Shown here piece after piece: positions 26,583-34,676 of a stretch of 64,000 nucleotides of DNA (its first letter is position 1; every line of letters begins with the position of its first letter). The notes under the pieces are model-generated. The model was not told the origin of the DNA and did not search any database. It saw only the letters and a list, made by a program, of their open reading frames with translations. Source of the DNA: CAWVSB01 sp036960375 (GTDB lineage Bacteria > Pseudomonadota > Gammaproteobacteria > Pseudomonadales > CAWVSB01); contig JBALVY010000002.1 in the NCBI GenBank assembly GCA_036960375.1, forward strand, positions 1-64,000, written 5' to 3'. The translations under genes were made by a program, and so were the position numbers.

Positions 26583-27536
26583 ATGAGCTATTTCCCCGAT
26601 TTTATTCGCCAGTCCATGATGACCGGCGGCCAGGGGGGTGGTGGCAGTCGCGGCGGCAGCCTTGATTTCGCTACACCAACAGACAATCTGTACGCCTTTG
26701 CCAAATTGTGGTCGACGCTTGATGCGCAACCCATGTTAAGTTCTTTTCATGGCACCATGTTTGCGATGGTAGGTAATCAAAAACTTCAGCCATTATTCGG
26801 TTATGCCGGCATCGGCAATTTCCAAGCGCGCATCGAACAAGACGGCGCCGTTCGTATGCGAGGCAAGGAGACGGGCTATTTTACCGATCTTGCAACGGGT
26901 GATGTATTGGAAACCTGGGACAATCCTTTTACCGGCGAAACAGTCGAAGTCTATAATTTTCTCAACGATCGCATTCGCGGTGTGCTGGGCGCTGAAATGC
27001 CCGTTTATAGTTTTGGCGAGGAAGGTGACGAACCAACACTGATGAATGAAACCTCGGGCTCAACTGACGGTGGTAGCGTGCCCTTTATACTGCCGTGGGA
27101 ATTTTACGGTGATCGGGTGCATTTGGGTTGGGACTATACCCACCGCTACACCAATCCTTTGAGTCCAGACAAATACCCCAAGGCCTCTACCGGTAAATAT
27201 ATTAATCCGTCGGAACACTTTACCTTTACCACCTCTCTGGCAGAACTGAGTGATCGCAGCAAGCCGTATGCCCGATATACTGCAGGCTTCTCTCGGCTGT
27301 CACCTTGGTGGCCGTGGATGATGATGGGGCAGTCGGGGGTAGAAGGTGTATTGTTCGGTAGGATGACATCAGTAAAAGATCAGGGTCGCGCTGAAGACGT
27401 GCCGCGAAAAATTCTTGATTACACCGAAAAACATTACCCTCAGTATCTCGAGCCCTGTGATGACTGGGATGATGGAGGCCCCATTAGTACCTGGGAGGCG
27501 TATGCACGAGATATCTCACCGGAAATAAATGAGTAG
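26583..27536 (+). CDS. DUF1838 family protein
   Basis: 317 aa. The pattern 'DNLYAFAKLWSTLDAQP', 'GKETGYFTDLATGDVLETW-NPFTGE' and 'WPWMMMGQSGVEGVLFGRM' is that of DUF1838. No catalytic residues are known for the family. The N-terminus contains a short Gly-rich stretch (GGQGGGGSRGG) and no clear signal peptide. It lies 154 bp after the SDR and 15 bp before the paraoxonase-like gene. Confidence 0.8.
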   Translation: MSYFPDFIRQSMMTGGQGGGGSRGGSLDFATPTDNLYAFAKLWSTLDAQPMLSSFHGTMFAMVGNQKLQPLFGYAGIGNFQARIEQDGAVRMRGKETGYFTDLATGDVLETWDNPFTGETVEVYNFLNDRIRGVLGAEMPVYSFGEEGDEPTLMNETSGSTDGGSVPFILPWEFYGDRVHLGWDYTHRYTNPLSPDKYPKASTGKYINPSEHFTFTTSLAELSDRSKPYARYTAGFSRLSPWWPWMMMGQSGVEGVLFGRMTSVKDQGRAEDVPRKILDYTEKHYPQYLEPCDDWDDGGPISTWEAYARDISPEINE

Positions 27537-27551
27537 ATTGGAATATTTTTG

Positions 27552-28613
27552 ATGATTAAGCGTTTTCTGAAAATAGTGGCCACAGTTGTTTTTATATTGG
27601 CAATATTGGGTTTTTGGTCCTATGCCAATATGGATGGTTTTAAGGAGCTAAAGCCTCTGGCACTGAATAATTGCTCGACTATTACAGGCCCTGCAGCGGC
27701 TGAAGATATGGTAGTCGATAGGGAAACCGGCCTGGCCTATTTGTCAGTGCTCGATCGAATGGCGGTAGTTAGGGGCGAAGTGAAATCGCCGGGCCAGATT
27801 GTTGTGCTGGATTTGAATAGCAATCCAGTAGGCTACGACTGGGGAGAGTCTGGGGTTCCAACCGATTTTTATCCGCATGGCATCAGCTTGGTAAATACCA
27901 TAGAGGGTAAGTTTCTATTTGTGATTAATCATCGGGCAGACGGCCGAGAAACTATTGAGCGTTTTTCCGTTGATGGCGCCAGACTAATATACCTTGAAAC
28001 GCTGTCCCATACAGCAATCACCCATCCCAATGATTTGGTTGCCGTAGGGCCCAGGAAGTTTTATGTGGGTAATGACTCCGGGGCCAGCAACGCGTTTGAA
28101 AAGCTTCAGGAAATGGTTTTCGGTGTGGGTTATTCCACCATTGTCTATATGGACGGTGAGAACGGTCGGGTGGCTGTGGAAGGATTTCCGTCCAGTAGTG
28201 GTATTAACGCAAGTCTCGATGGAAAGTTTGTCTACATCAGTGGCACATCGTCAAGACAGCTGCGTAGCTATAGGCGAGATATAGCCACCGGTGATCTGAC
28301 TCCAATTGAAAATATCGCAACGGGTATGGGCACAGATAATATTGATGTCGATAGTGAGGGTACAGTGTGGGTGGCTGGCCACCCCAAGGTTATCGATTTG
28401 ATCAAGCATTTTGCCAGTGGCGGTGTTAAGACAGCTCCGTCACAGATCATGCGTCTAAGCCCTGACGCAACTGGCCTGCTGGAATCGGCAGAGCGTGTTT
28501 ATACCAGCATGGGCGATGATATCGGCGCCTCCAGCGTTGCTGTTAACTACGCCGGAAAGCTTTATATTGGTAGTATTACATCACCTTTCATTCTTACCTG
28601 CGATACCCCCTGA
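27552..28613 (+). CDS. Paraoxonase/SMP-30-like beta-propeller hydrolase
   Basis: 353 aa, anchored by an N-terminal membrane helix (LKIVATVVFILAILGFWSYA). Paraoxonase features: a Cys near residue 41 and another five residues from the C-terminus that could pair, 'AEDMVVDRETGLAYLS', 'PHGISL', 'THPNDLVAVGPRKFYVGND' (Ca-binding Asn/Asp) and 'DNIDVD'. The family hydrolyses lactones and aryl esters with Ca. ATG 27552 is chosen over the adjacent TTG. The VOC gene follows 11 nt after the stop, and the SDR-DUF1838-lactonase-VOC order suggests a catabolic operon. Confidence 0.82.
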   Translation: MIKRFLKIVATVVFILAILGFWSYANMDGFKELKPLALNNCSTITGPAAAEDMVVDRETGLAYLSVLDRMAVVRGEVKSPGQIVVLDLNSNPVGYDWGESGVPTDFYPHGISLVNTIEGKFLFVINHRADGRETIERFSVDGARLIYLETLSHTAITHPNDLVAVGPRKFYVGNDSGASNAFEKLQEMVFGVGYSTIVYMDGENGRVAVEGFPSSSGINASLDGKFVYISGTSSRQLRSYRRDIATGDLTPIENIATGMGTDNIDVDSEGTVWVAGHPKVIDLIKHFASGGVKTAPSQIMRLSPDATGLLESAERVYTSMGDDIGASSVAVNYAGKLYIGSITSPFILTCDTP

Positions 28614-28624
28614 CAGGAGCGACT

Positions 28625-29035
28625 ATGACGGTTAAGCATATTCACCATATCAATTTTCTGGTACGTGATCTCGATGCCGCTGTCGAGAAATACACCATTA
28701 TTTTAGGTCAGCCTAAAGATGCTGCGCAGTACAATGAGCTGCCTGGTCGAGGTGTGCGCATGGCGCGCTTTAAACTCGGCCAAACCTGGTTGGTATTGGT
28801 GCAACCGTTAGGCGATGAAGGTATTCCAGCACAGCATTTACGGGATCACGGTGAAGGTTTTTTCCTGATGTCATTAGATGTAGATGATGTCGTGGTTGCT
28901 GGAGAGCAGCTGCAAAGCAAGGGAGTTGTTATGGATGACATCGGTATTCGTCATGGTCTGGATGACTGGCAGGTATGGGATATAGACGCGGGCGCCACCT
29001 ATGGCGCCCAGCTACAGTTGTGTCAGGATTCCTGA
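28625..29035 (+). CDS. VOC-family (glyoxalase/dioxygenase fold) protein
   Basis: 136 aa. 'IHHINFLVRDLDAAVEKYTIILGQP' gives the first beta-alpha-beta with a metal-ligand His, and 'YGAQLQL' the end of the second module; length fits a single VOC unit such as methylmalonyl-CoA epimerase. Substrate unknown. ACAGGAG lies 7 nt before the ATG. The last 13 nt overlap the end of the converging membrane-protein gene. Confidence 0.8.
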   Translation: MTVKHIHHINFLVRDLDAAVEKYTIILGQPKDAAQYNELPGRGVRMARFKLGQTWLVLVQPLGDEGIPAQHLRDHGEGFFLMSLDVDDVVVAGEQLQSKGVVMDDIGIRHGLDDWQVWDIDAGATYGAQLQLCQDS

Positions 29036-29778
29036 GTCTGACCAGCCGTTTTATCCCACCAGGCAGGGAAGTGCATATTAATAGCTGACACCATCAGCGC
29101 ATAGGTCTGCAGCGCGACAAAAATGGCGATATTGCCAAATAAGGCTAAATGGATAAAACCCAATAGCAGGTTGGGTACATGGCACATGAGCACCTTCTTA
29201 TTGTTCCATTCTTCAATATTGTGCTGCGGAGAAATATGGACATCCCAGAAGCGAAGCTGCCACTGTAAATTCAAAAACGAAATCACATTGAAACTAATAA
29301 TGGCTACCCATAACGTGCCAAGCCCGGTGTACTCGACGAGGGCCCAAACCACCAAAAACATTTGTGCATGGCACAGACCCCACATAATGCCAAAAAAGGT
29401 AATCGGTATGGGCTCAAGTTTGCGGCCCTCGGTAAAGGTACCCCGCGGCCAGATGAAGGTATAGGCGATAAAAACCTGCAGTACCCAAAACCCCGTGAAA
29501 GCCCACCAAAGCCAATTGCTCAACTGTGCCTCTGTGACGACAGGTGTCTGCAGCAGGGTGCTAAGAACGCCAGTGAACTTGCTGATAAGCAAGGCTACAC
29601 AAAAATAGATACCAGCTCGCAGCCAGGCAAGATCGGCGCGATAAGTGGTTATACCCCGGCGCGCTTTTATAAATAATAGGCATAAGACAATGAGCGTTGC
29701 GCCCAATATATAGACCAGTGGTTTTTCGATTGCGGACGGCTGGATGCCATTTTGGTAAAAAATTGCGTCGCTAAGCAC
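29023..29778 (-). CDS. Integral membrane protein, stand-alone 'N-domain' of a split/fused family
   Basis: 251 aa with about six or seven predicted helices. It shares 'AWLRAGIYFC', 'W-D-V-[HY]-I-S-P-x-H', 'H-[VI]-P-N' and 'FVALQTYAL' in the same order with the N-terminal half of the 34677-36212 protein. The C-domain found in that protein is absent here. Family not recognised. Its 3' end overlaps the VOC gene by 13 nt, and its 5' end faces the TonB receptor at 30015 across 236 bp, so a shared control region is possible. Confidence 0.8.
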   Translation of the reverse strand: MLSDAIFYQNGIQPSAIEKPLVYILGATLIVLCLLFIKARRGITTYRADLAWLRAGIYFCVALLISKFTGVLSTLLQTPVVTEAQLSNWLWWAFTGFWVLQVFIAYTFIWPRGTFTEGRKLEPIPITFFGIMWGLCHAQMFLVVWALVEYTGLGTLWVAIISFNVISFLNLQWQLRFWDVHISPQHNIEEWNNKKVLMCHVPNLLLGFIHLALFGNIAIFVALQTYALMVSAINMHFPAWWDKTAGQTQES

Positions 29779-30014
29779 GGTAATTCCTCGTTTTTATGCC
29801 AGTTCTTCTCGCTACAGGCTAACTATCAAGCTGGGGCAGTGGAAGCATTGGATGATATAAATAACCAGCATAGGAACCCGCGGCAGTGATCTGAACAAGT
29901 TTTTTCTGCGTAAAACTGGATATATCGCCAAACTTGGTCAAAACTAGGTAGTGTCGACCTAACTTCTTACTTTGTTAGGGATGGCTCATAATAATACACA
30001 TTAGGGGATTGAAT

Positions 30015-32573
30015 ATGTTTCGCAAATCTGTGATTTCTATTGCTATGGTGGGTGTGGCTGCTACTTGGGCTGCTTCGTTATCCGCACCTGTACAGGCGCA
30101 AACGGCCACTCTTGAAGAGGTGGTAGTTACGGCACGTAAAAGATCAGAAAGTTTACAAGATGTGCCTATTGCGGTGGCCGCATTTACCGAGGCAACCATT
30201 CGCAATGCAGGTATCGACCGTCCGCAGGATTTTATTTCATTAACGCCAAACGTGACTATAGTTGATAGCGCGAATGTAGGTGATACTCAGGTCAGTATCC
30301 GCGGTATTGTGTCTACCCGTGACGCAGAATCAACCTTCGCCTATATCGTTGACGGTGTCTTGGCAACCAACCCTAACGCTTTCAATGAAGAATTGGTGGA
30401 TGTAGCGCAGATTGAAATTCTGAAGGGCCCACAGGGCGCTCTGTATGGCCGCAATGCAGTGGCTGGTGCTATTTTGGTGACAACTAAAGAGCCTACCAAT
30501 GAATTGGAAGGAAAGTTGAAAATTAGTGTGGGTAGTCAGAATCGAGAAAAAGCACAGTTCGTTGTAAGTGGCCCTCTGGTAAAAGATAAATTACTTGGAC
30601 GCTTGACCCTTAGTCACTCTAAAACTGATGGTTTTTTCTCCAATGCATTTACTGGCGAAAGTGATTCGGTGGATTATTTGGATGACCGTACTGTTAGGGG
30701 GCGTTTAATTTGGAACGCCAATGAGGATCTGCGTTTTGATTTGAAGGCCGGTTATAGCGAGGTAAAAGGCGGAGCCATTAATTTCAATGCTGATTTCGCC
30801 ATACCTGAATTTGCCGCCAATTTGGGCCCGGCATTTTTTGCTGATGTAAATAACCATGACTTTATTTTTGCCTTTAATGTCCCGGGAGAAAATAAGCAAG
30901 AGACCAAAGAGATCTCTTTAAAAATGGACTGGGATCTTGGTGGCATGAATTTGACCGCCATTTTGGCGCATAGTGATTTGGAAGAATATCTTTTGTCGGA
31001 CGGTACCAGCGCGTCGTTTTACGGTTACGAAATTACTGACCAATGCCTTCAGGACCGTGCCACCTTAAATAACGCGCCTTGGGGGGCCGATCGTACCGAT
31101 TTATTTGGCGAATTCTTTGCACCCTTTGGTGTGTTTCCGCCAGATACAAACTTTGCTGGAGTGTACGGGCCTTATACCCCTACTGCATGTGATGGATATC
31201 AGTATCAGGAGCGCAATCAGAAAGATACCAGTTTTGAACTGAGACTAGCTTCCAGTCAGGATCAATCCTTACGCTGGGTGGCCGGTGTCTACGGCGCTGA
31301 TATAGAGCGCGAGGTCATCGTGACTTATGGCCAGGATAAGGGCGAAGGTTTCCTCCGTCAGTCCTTTGTTCCCAGTGCAGGTCCCAACCCAACTGATTTG
31401 ATGTTCAGTGATATGTATGACACCGGTGTGTTATCCGCCTTTGGGCAGCTTGAATTTGATATCACGGAGTCATTGGAGCTGTCTTTGGCCGCTCGATATG
31501 ATCAAGAAGATCGAGATGTCACTAATCAGGTGCCGGCGGTAGCACCACAAGGTGAGAATCTAAACTCCGGTCAATGGATTAACCCTGCCTTCAACGTCAC
31601 CGGCGGGGAGCCCATTGAGAAACGAAGCAAGACGTTTAGCCAGTTCCAGCCCAAGGTAAGCTTGATGTGGAAGGCGACTGATACGGTCAATCTATATGTG
31701 GACTACGGCGTCGGTTTCCGCAGTGGCGGTTTTAACTCGGTGGGTAGTGAGGCTTTACTGGATTTTTGGTTCGGAGATACCTGCCCTTACTTCCTCGATA
31801 GCTGTGTTAATGGGCCAGGTGTGCCGGTTGATGCGGGTCTGAATGTTAAGGACGAATATGATAAAGAAGTGACCACGAGCTTTGAGATCGGAACCAAAAT
31901 GGAGTTTTTGGATAGTCGTTTGAGGGTGAATGCAGCTATTTTTCAAACTCAGGTTGATGATAGTCAGTTCTTTGAATTCTTCGCCGGACCGTTTGGTTTA
32001 TTAAGGGCTGTTACCACCGTAGATGAAGTTGAAATAAATGGCTTTGAGCTGGATTTCAATGCATTACTGATGGATAACTGGTCTTTATACGGTGGTGTAG
32101 GTTTACTTGAAAGCGAGATTAAGAAAAATGAAAATCGACCTCTGTCAGAGGGAAATAACGTTCCGCAAGCGCCAGAGCAGACCTTTAATTTGGGCACTCA
32201 GGTAGATTTTCCCATCGGCGACAGAATGAACCTGATGGCTCGTTTGGACTATCAATACATCGGTGACATGTGGTTTCACACACTTCAAGGTGAAGCAACT
32301 CCCAATGTTTGGCGGCTGTTTGACTTTACCGCTTTTGGTATCGTGCAGGAAGATATCATGTCTGATATGAGTAAGGCGAAACGTGATGCCTACGGAACTA
32401 TTGATGGTCGCGTCTCTCTACGTGGGGATACTTGGAGCGTTACCGCATGGGGTCGCAATTTGACCGACGAGAATTATTTGCAGGAAGTGATTCCCGCACC
32501 TGAATTCGGCGGCTCGTTTATTCATCCCACCGGTGGTCGCTCGTACGGTGTCGATTTTGAACTGTTTTTCTAA
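30015..32573 (+). CDS. TonB-dependent receptor 1
   Basis: 852 aa. Signal peptide ending VQAQ, then a TonB-box-like 'EEVVVTARKR', plug domain ('VSIRGI', 'IVDGVL', 'VAQIEILKGPQGALYGRNAVAGAI') and a 22-strand-type barrel ending 'GVDFELFF'. It is similar in style to the receptors for large hydrophobic or aromatic compounds found in marine Gammaproteobacteria. ATG 30015 is chosen over an in-frame TTG because GGGGA lies about 6 nt upstream. A strong terminator follows. No Fur box was seen upstream, so iron control is not suggested. Confidence 0.93.
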   Translation: MFRKSVISIAMVGVAATWAASLSAPVQAQTATLEEVVVTARKRSESLQDVPIAVAAFTEATIRNAGIDRPQDFISLTPNVTIVDSANVGDTQVSIRGIVSTRDAESTFAYIVDGVLATNPNAFNEELVDVAQIEILKGPQGALYGRNAVAGAILVTTKEPTNELEGKLKISVGSQNREKAQFVVSGPLVKDKLLGRLTLSHSKTDGFFSNAFTGESDSVDYLDDRTVRGRLIWNANEDLRFDLKAGYSEVKGGAINFNADFAIPEFAANLGPAFFADVNNHDFIFAFNVPGENKQETKEISLKMDWDLGGMNLTAILAHSDLEEYLLSDGTSASFYGYEITDQCLQDRATLNNAPWGADRTDLFGEFFAPFGVFPPDTNFAGVYGPYTPTACDGYQYQERNQKDTSFELRLASSQDQSLRWVAGVYGADIEREVIVTYGQDKGEGFLRQSFVPSAGPNPTDLMFSDMYDTGVLSAFGQLEFDITESLELSLAARYDQEDRDVTNQVPAVAPQGENLNSGQWINPAFNVTGGEPIEKRSKTFSQFQPKVSLMWKATDTVNLYVDYGVGFRSGGFNSVGSEALLDFWFGDTCPYFLDSCVNGPGVPVDAGLNVKDEYDKEVTTSFEIGTKMEFLDSRLRVNAAIFQTQVDDSQFFEFFAGPFGLLRAVTTVDEVEINGFELDFNALLMDNWSLYGGVGLLESEIKKNENRPLSEGNNVPQAPEQTFNLGTQVDFPIGDRMNLMARLDYQYIGDMWFHTLQGEATPNVWRLFDFTAFGIVQEDIMSDMSKAKRDAYGTIDGRVSLRGDTWSVTAWGRNLTDENYLQEVIPAPEFGGSFIHPTGGRSYGVDFELFF

Positions 32574-32607
32574 ATGTCAGACCTTGGTTTAAATTAAAGT
32601 GCTTATT

Positions 32608-32646
32608 AAGCCCCACCGAGATTTCATCTCGGTGGGGCTTTTTTGT
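32608..32646 (+). terminator. Rho-independent terminator after TonB receptor 1
   Basis: A 15-bp perfect stem (AAGCCCCACCGAGAT / ATCTCGGTGGGGCTT) with a 3-nt loop, followed by a run of T residues, 35 bp after the receptor stop. It is one of the clearest terminators in the window. Confidence 0.92.
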
Positions 32647-32788
32647 GTAATACAGCTTTCATTCCTTCCATCGGCGATTTAATAGCTCGTGGTGTTTTAG
32701 GTGAGTCTGAATTGATTTGTAAGAGCACTGTTGCAAGCTCCCCAAACAGGCTATTATCCGGCATGTAGCCTACTCGTGGAGAAAGGTC

Positions 32789-33235
32789 ATGAATTTATTA
32801 AAGATACTTCCTTTATTTATTCTTGTGGCGATGCCAATAAGTCTGCTGCACGCCCAGATTTACCAAAGCAAAGACGCCAATGGCAATACCGTGTTTTCTG
32901 ATAAACCTTCTGCAGACGCGGCGGAGATCGATTTACAGCAAACTAATAGCGCAAATTCGGTGAAAGACTCACCCCGACCCGCGCCGCAAGCCGCACCTAG
33001 AGAACAAGGCCCCTCGGAGCAAGGGGGCGACAACGTGATTATCAATGAGTACAACGATGGATATGGTGGCCGGGGTCGAGCGATTTACGCAAACGAAAAG
33101 TATGATGATCGTAGAAGAGACGAACTCGAAGATAGAGACCGACTTCCAGAAAGAGAAGGTGATAGAGAGCATCGAACTCCTGGCATAAAAAACCCAGGCG
33201 GTGGTGGGGGAAATCCGGGTGGCCCGCGTCGCTAA
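32789..33235 (+). CDS. DUF4124 secreted protein
   Basis: 148 aa. A signal peptide (FILVAMPISLLHA) precedes the DUF4124 signature 'IYQSKDANGNTVFSDKPS'. The rest is low-complexity: Pro/Gln-rich, then Arg/Asp/Glu-rich, ending in a Gly/Pro tail (PGGGGGNPGGPRR). A periplasmic or surface location is likely, with no known activity. AGAAAGG lies 7 nt before the ATG. The DUF1456 gene follows 55 bp later. Confidence 0.8.
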   Translation: MNLLKILPLFILVAMPISLLHAQIYQSKDANGNTVFSDKPSADAAEIDLQQTNSANSVKDSPRPAPQAAPREQGPSEQGGDNVIINEYNDGYGGRGRAIYANEKYDDRRRDELEDRDRLPEREGDREHRTPGIKNPGGGGGNPGGPRR

Positions 33236-33290
33236 ACACTCATCTAAATAATTGTGTCAATACTGGCCCAACCTAGATCAGGAACAGACT

Positions 33291-33782
33291 ATGAATAACA
33301 ACGATGTATTACGTCGTTTACGCTATACCTTTGATTTTGACGACACAAAAATGATTGCTGTATTTGCGTCGGCTGAGCATGAAGTATCTCGAGCCCAGGT
33401 CAGCGATTTCTTAAAAAAGGAAGATGACCCAGCCTATCAGGAATGCCCTGACATAGAATTGGCTATATTCCTCAATGGCTTGATTAACGATAAACGTGGC
33501 AAAAAAGACGGGCCGCAGGCTGAACCTGAGTCGCGATTGACCAACAATATTCTGTTCACGAAATTAAAGATTGCGCTGAATCTGAAAGCAGAAGATGTAC
33601 TGGAGATAATGGCGCTTGCCAATTTTAACATCAGCAAACATGAATTAAGCGCCTTTTTTCGCAAGTCGGATCACAAGCACTTTCGTAAATGTAATGACCA
33701 AATATTTCGTAAATTTCTTAAAGGTCTACAACTAAAATATCGCGGAACCCAAGACGAGAAAGTCATCTTTGAATGGAAGTAG
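33291..33782 (+). CDS. DUF1456 family protein (YehS-like)
   Basis: 163 aa from ATG 33291 (AGGAAC upstream); the longer in-frame extension of 13 codons lacks support. Two tandem modules of about 70 residues, 'NNDVLRRLRYTFDFDD' and 'NNILFTKLKIALNLKA', each followed by an '[EH]-V-S/ELS-x-FL/FF-[RK]K' segment, define DUF1456. Function unknown; E. coli YehS is the usual reference. Confidence 0.88.
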   Translation: MNNNDVLRRLRYTFDFDDTKMIAVFASAEHEVSRAQVSDFLKKEDDPAYQECPDIELAIFLNGLINDKRGKKDGPQAEPESRLTNNILFTKLKIALNLKAEDVLEIMALANFNISKHELSAFFRKSDHKHFRKCNDQIFRKFLKGLQLKYRGTQDEKVIFEWK

Positions 33783-33837
33783 TCTTTTGCTGGGCTGATT
33801 GGGATTCTCAGGCGGATAAACGTTTTTCGTAATATGA

Positions 33838-33862
33838 CCCGCCATTTAAAAAGAGTGGCGGG
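33838..33862. terminator. Hairpin between converging genes
   Basis: CCCGCCA / TGGCGGG 7-bp stem with an 11-nt A-rich loop between the DUF1456 gene (plus) and the peroxiredoxin gene (minus). It lacks a clear T-run, so it is only a candidate bidirectional terminator. Confidence 0.4.
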
Positions 33863-33886
33863 CCATGTAGTGCCGTTTCCAGAGTG

Positions 33887-34363
33887 CTACAGTGCCGCTA
33901 GAACCGCTTCAGCGCTCGAAGCTTCCATCGCGCCAGCATCAACACCAATATATTCAACAACACCGTCGTTGGCGATCAAGGCAAAGCGCTTTGAACGACT
34001 ACCCATGCCGAAGCCACTAGCGTCCAGCACAAGGTCTAAAGCGGCAGTCAATTCTCCGTTACCATCCGCCAGCATCAGCAGATTTTCAGCATTCTGCGCC
34101 TGACCCCAGGCACTCATAACAAAGGCGTCGTTTACTGACATACACACGATGGTATCAACACCTTTGGCTTTTAGTTCATCGGCATTAACAACGAAACCTG
34201 GTACGTGGGCATTAGAGCAAGTGGGGGTAAAGGCGCCGGGCACGGCAAACAGCACCACTTTTTTGCCGGCAAATATCTCGTCAGTGCTGATATCTGTAGG
34301 TCCGCTTTCACCCATAGTCTTGACTGTGATCGAGGGGATCTTGTCCCCAGTTTGAATGCTCAT
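33887..34363 (-). CDS. Peroxiredoxin, Prx5 type
   Basis: 158 aa. The peroxidatic site is Cys49 in 'PGAFTPTCS'. The 'V-N-D-A-F-V-M-x-A-W' motif and the later 'LDASGFGMGSRSKRFAL' are typical of the Prx5/AhpC-TSA group. It reduces H2O2 and organic peroxides in the cytoplasm using glutathione or thioredoxin. Cys75 (IVCMSV) is also conserved in the group. The gene is monocistronic, with an SD-like AAGGATC just before the ATG. Confidence 0.93.
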   Translation of the reverse strand: MSIQTGDKIPSITVKTMGESGPTDISTDEIFAGKKVVLFAVPGAFTPTCSNAHVPGFVVNADELKAKGVDTIVCMSVNDAFVMSAWGQAQNAENLLMLADGNGELTAALDLVLDASGFGMGSRSKRFALIANDGVVEYIGVDAGAMEASSAEAVLAAL

Positions 34364-34676
34364 AATAGATCCTTGTAGTGGTCTTTCAGAAAAGAGTCAT
34401 AGCATACGCGATCGGTATTCTTTTAAAACCCTCAGATTGTGTGGTTATTTAGGCCTCGAGTCATAAGAATCATTATATGTGGTGATTTCGGCAGGGCTAA
34501 AGAAGCGTAAAATTGACAAAAATTGGGCGCTAGGATGAAATGAATCGGGATAGAGACTGTGATCGCCTGACAGCGAAGCAGGATACTCAAGCGCGTGAAA
34601 AGTTGTGGCAGATCAGTGAGACGATGGCAGGTCTGGTATGCCCTGAATAGATAGAAGCAAATAGGAATAAGGCCCC
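34364..34676. other. Intergenic region with SDR tail remnant
   Basis: 313 bp between the divergent peroxiredoxin and membrane-protein genes. Besides a 36-codon remnant (34540-34650) it shows TTGACA at 34513-34518 as a possible -35. Nothing else was recognised. Confidence 0.5.
34540..34650 (+). pseudogene. Possible C-terminal remnant of an SDR gene
   Basis: 36 codons ending '...AREKLWQISETMAGL' plus five residues. 'A-R-x-L-W-x-x-S-E-x-x-x-G' is how many retinol-dehydrogenase-like SDRs end. A TAG lies three codons before the ATG, so nothing of the catalytic domain remains. The match is short and recognised by eye, so it could be chance. Confidence 0.3.

Noticed and set aside
32624..32764. 46-codon minus-strand frame overlapping the terminator after TonB receptor 1
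   Set aside because: Its last codons are the terminator stem itself and no similarity is seen.
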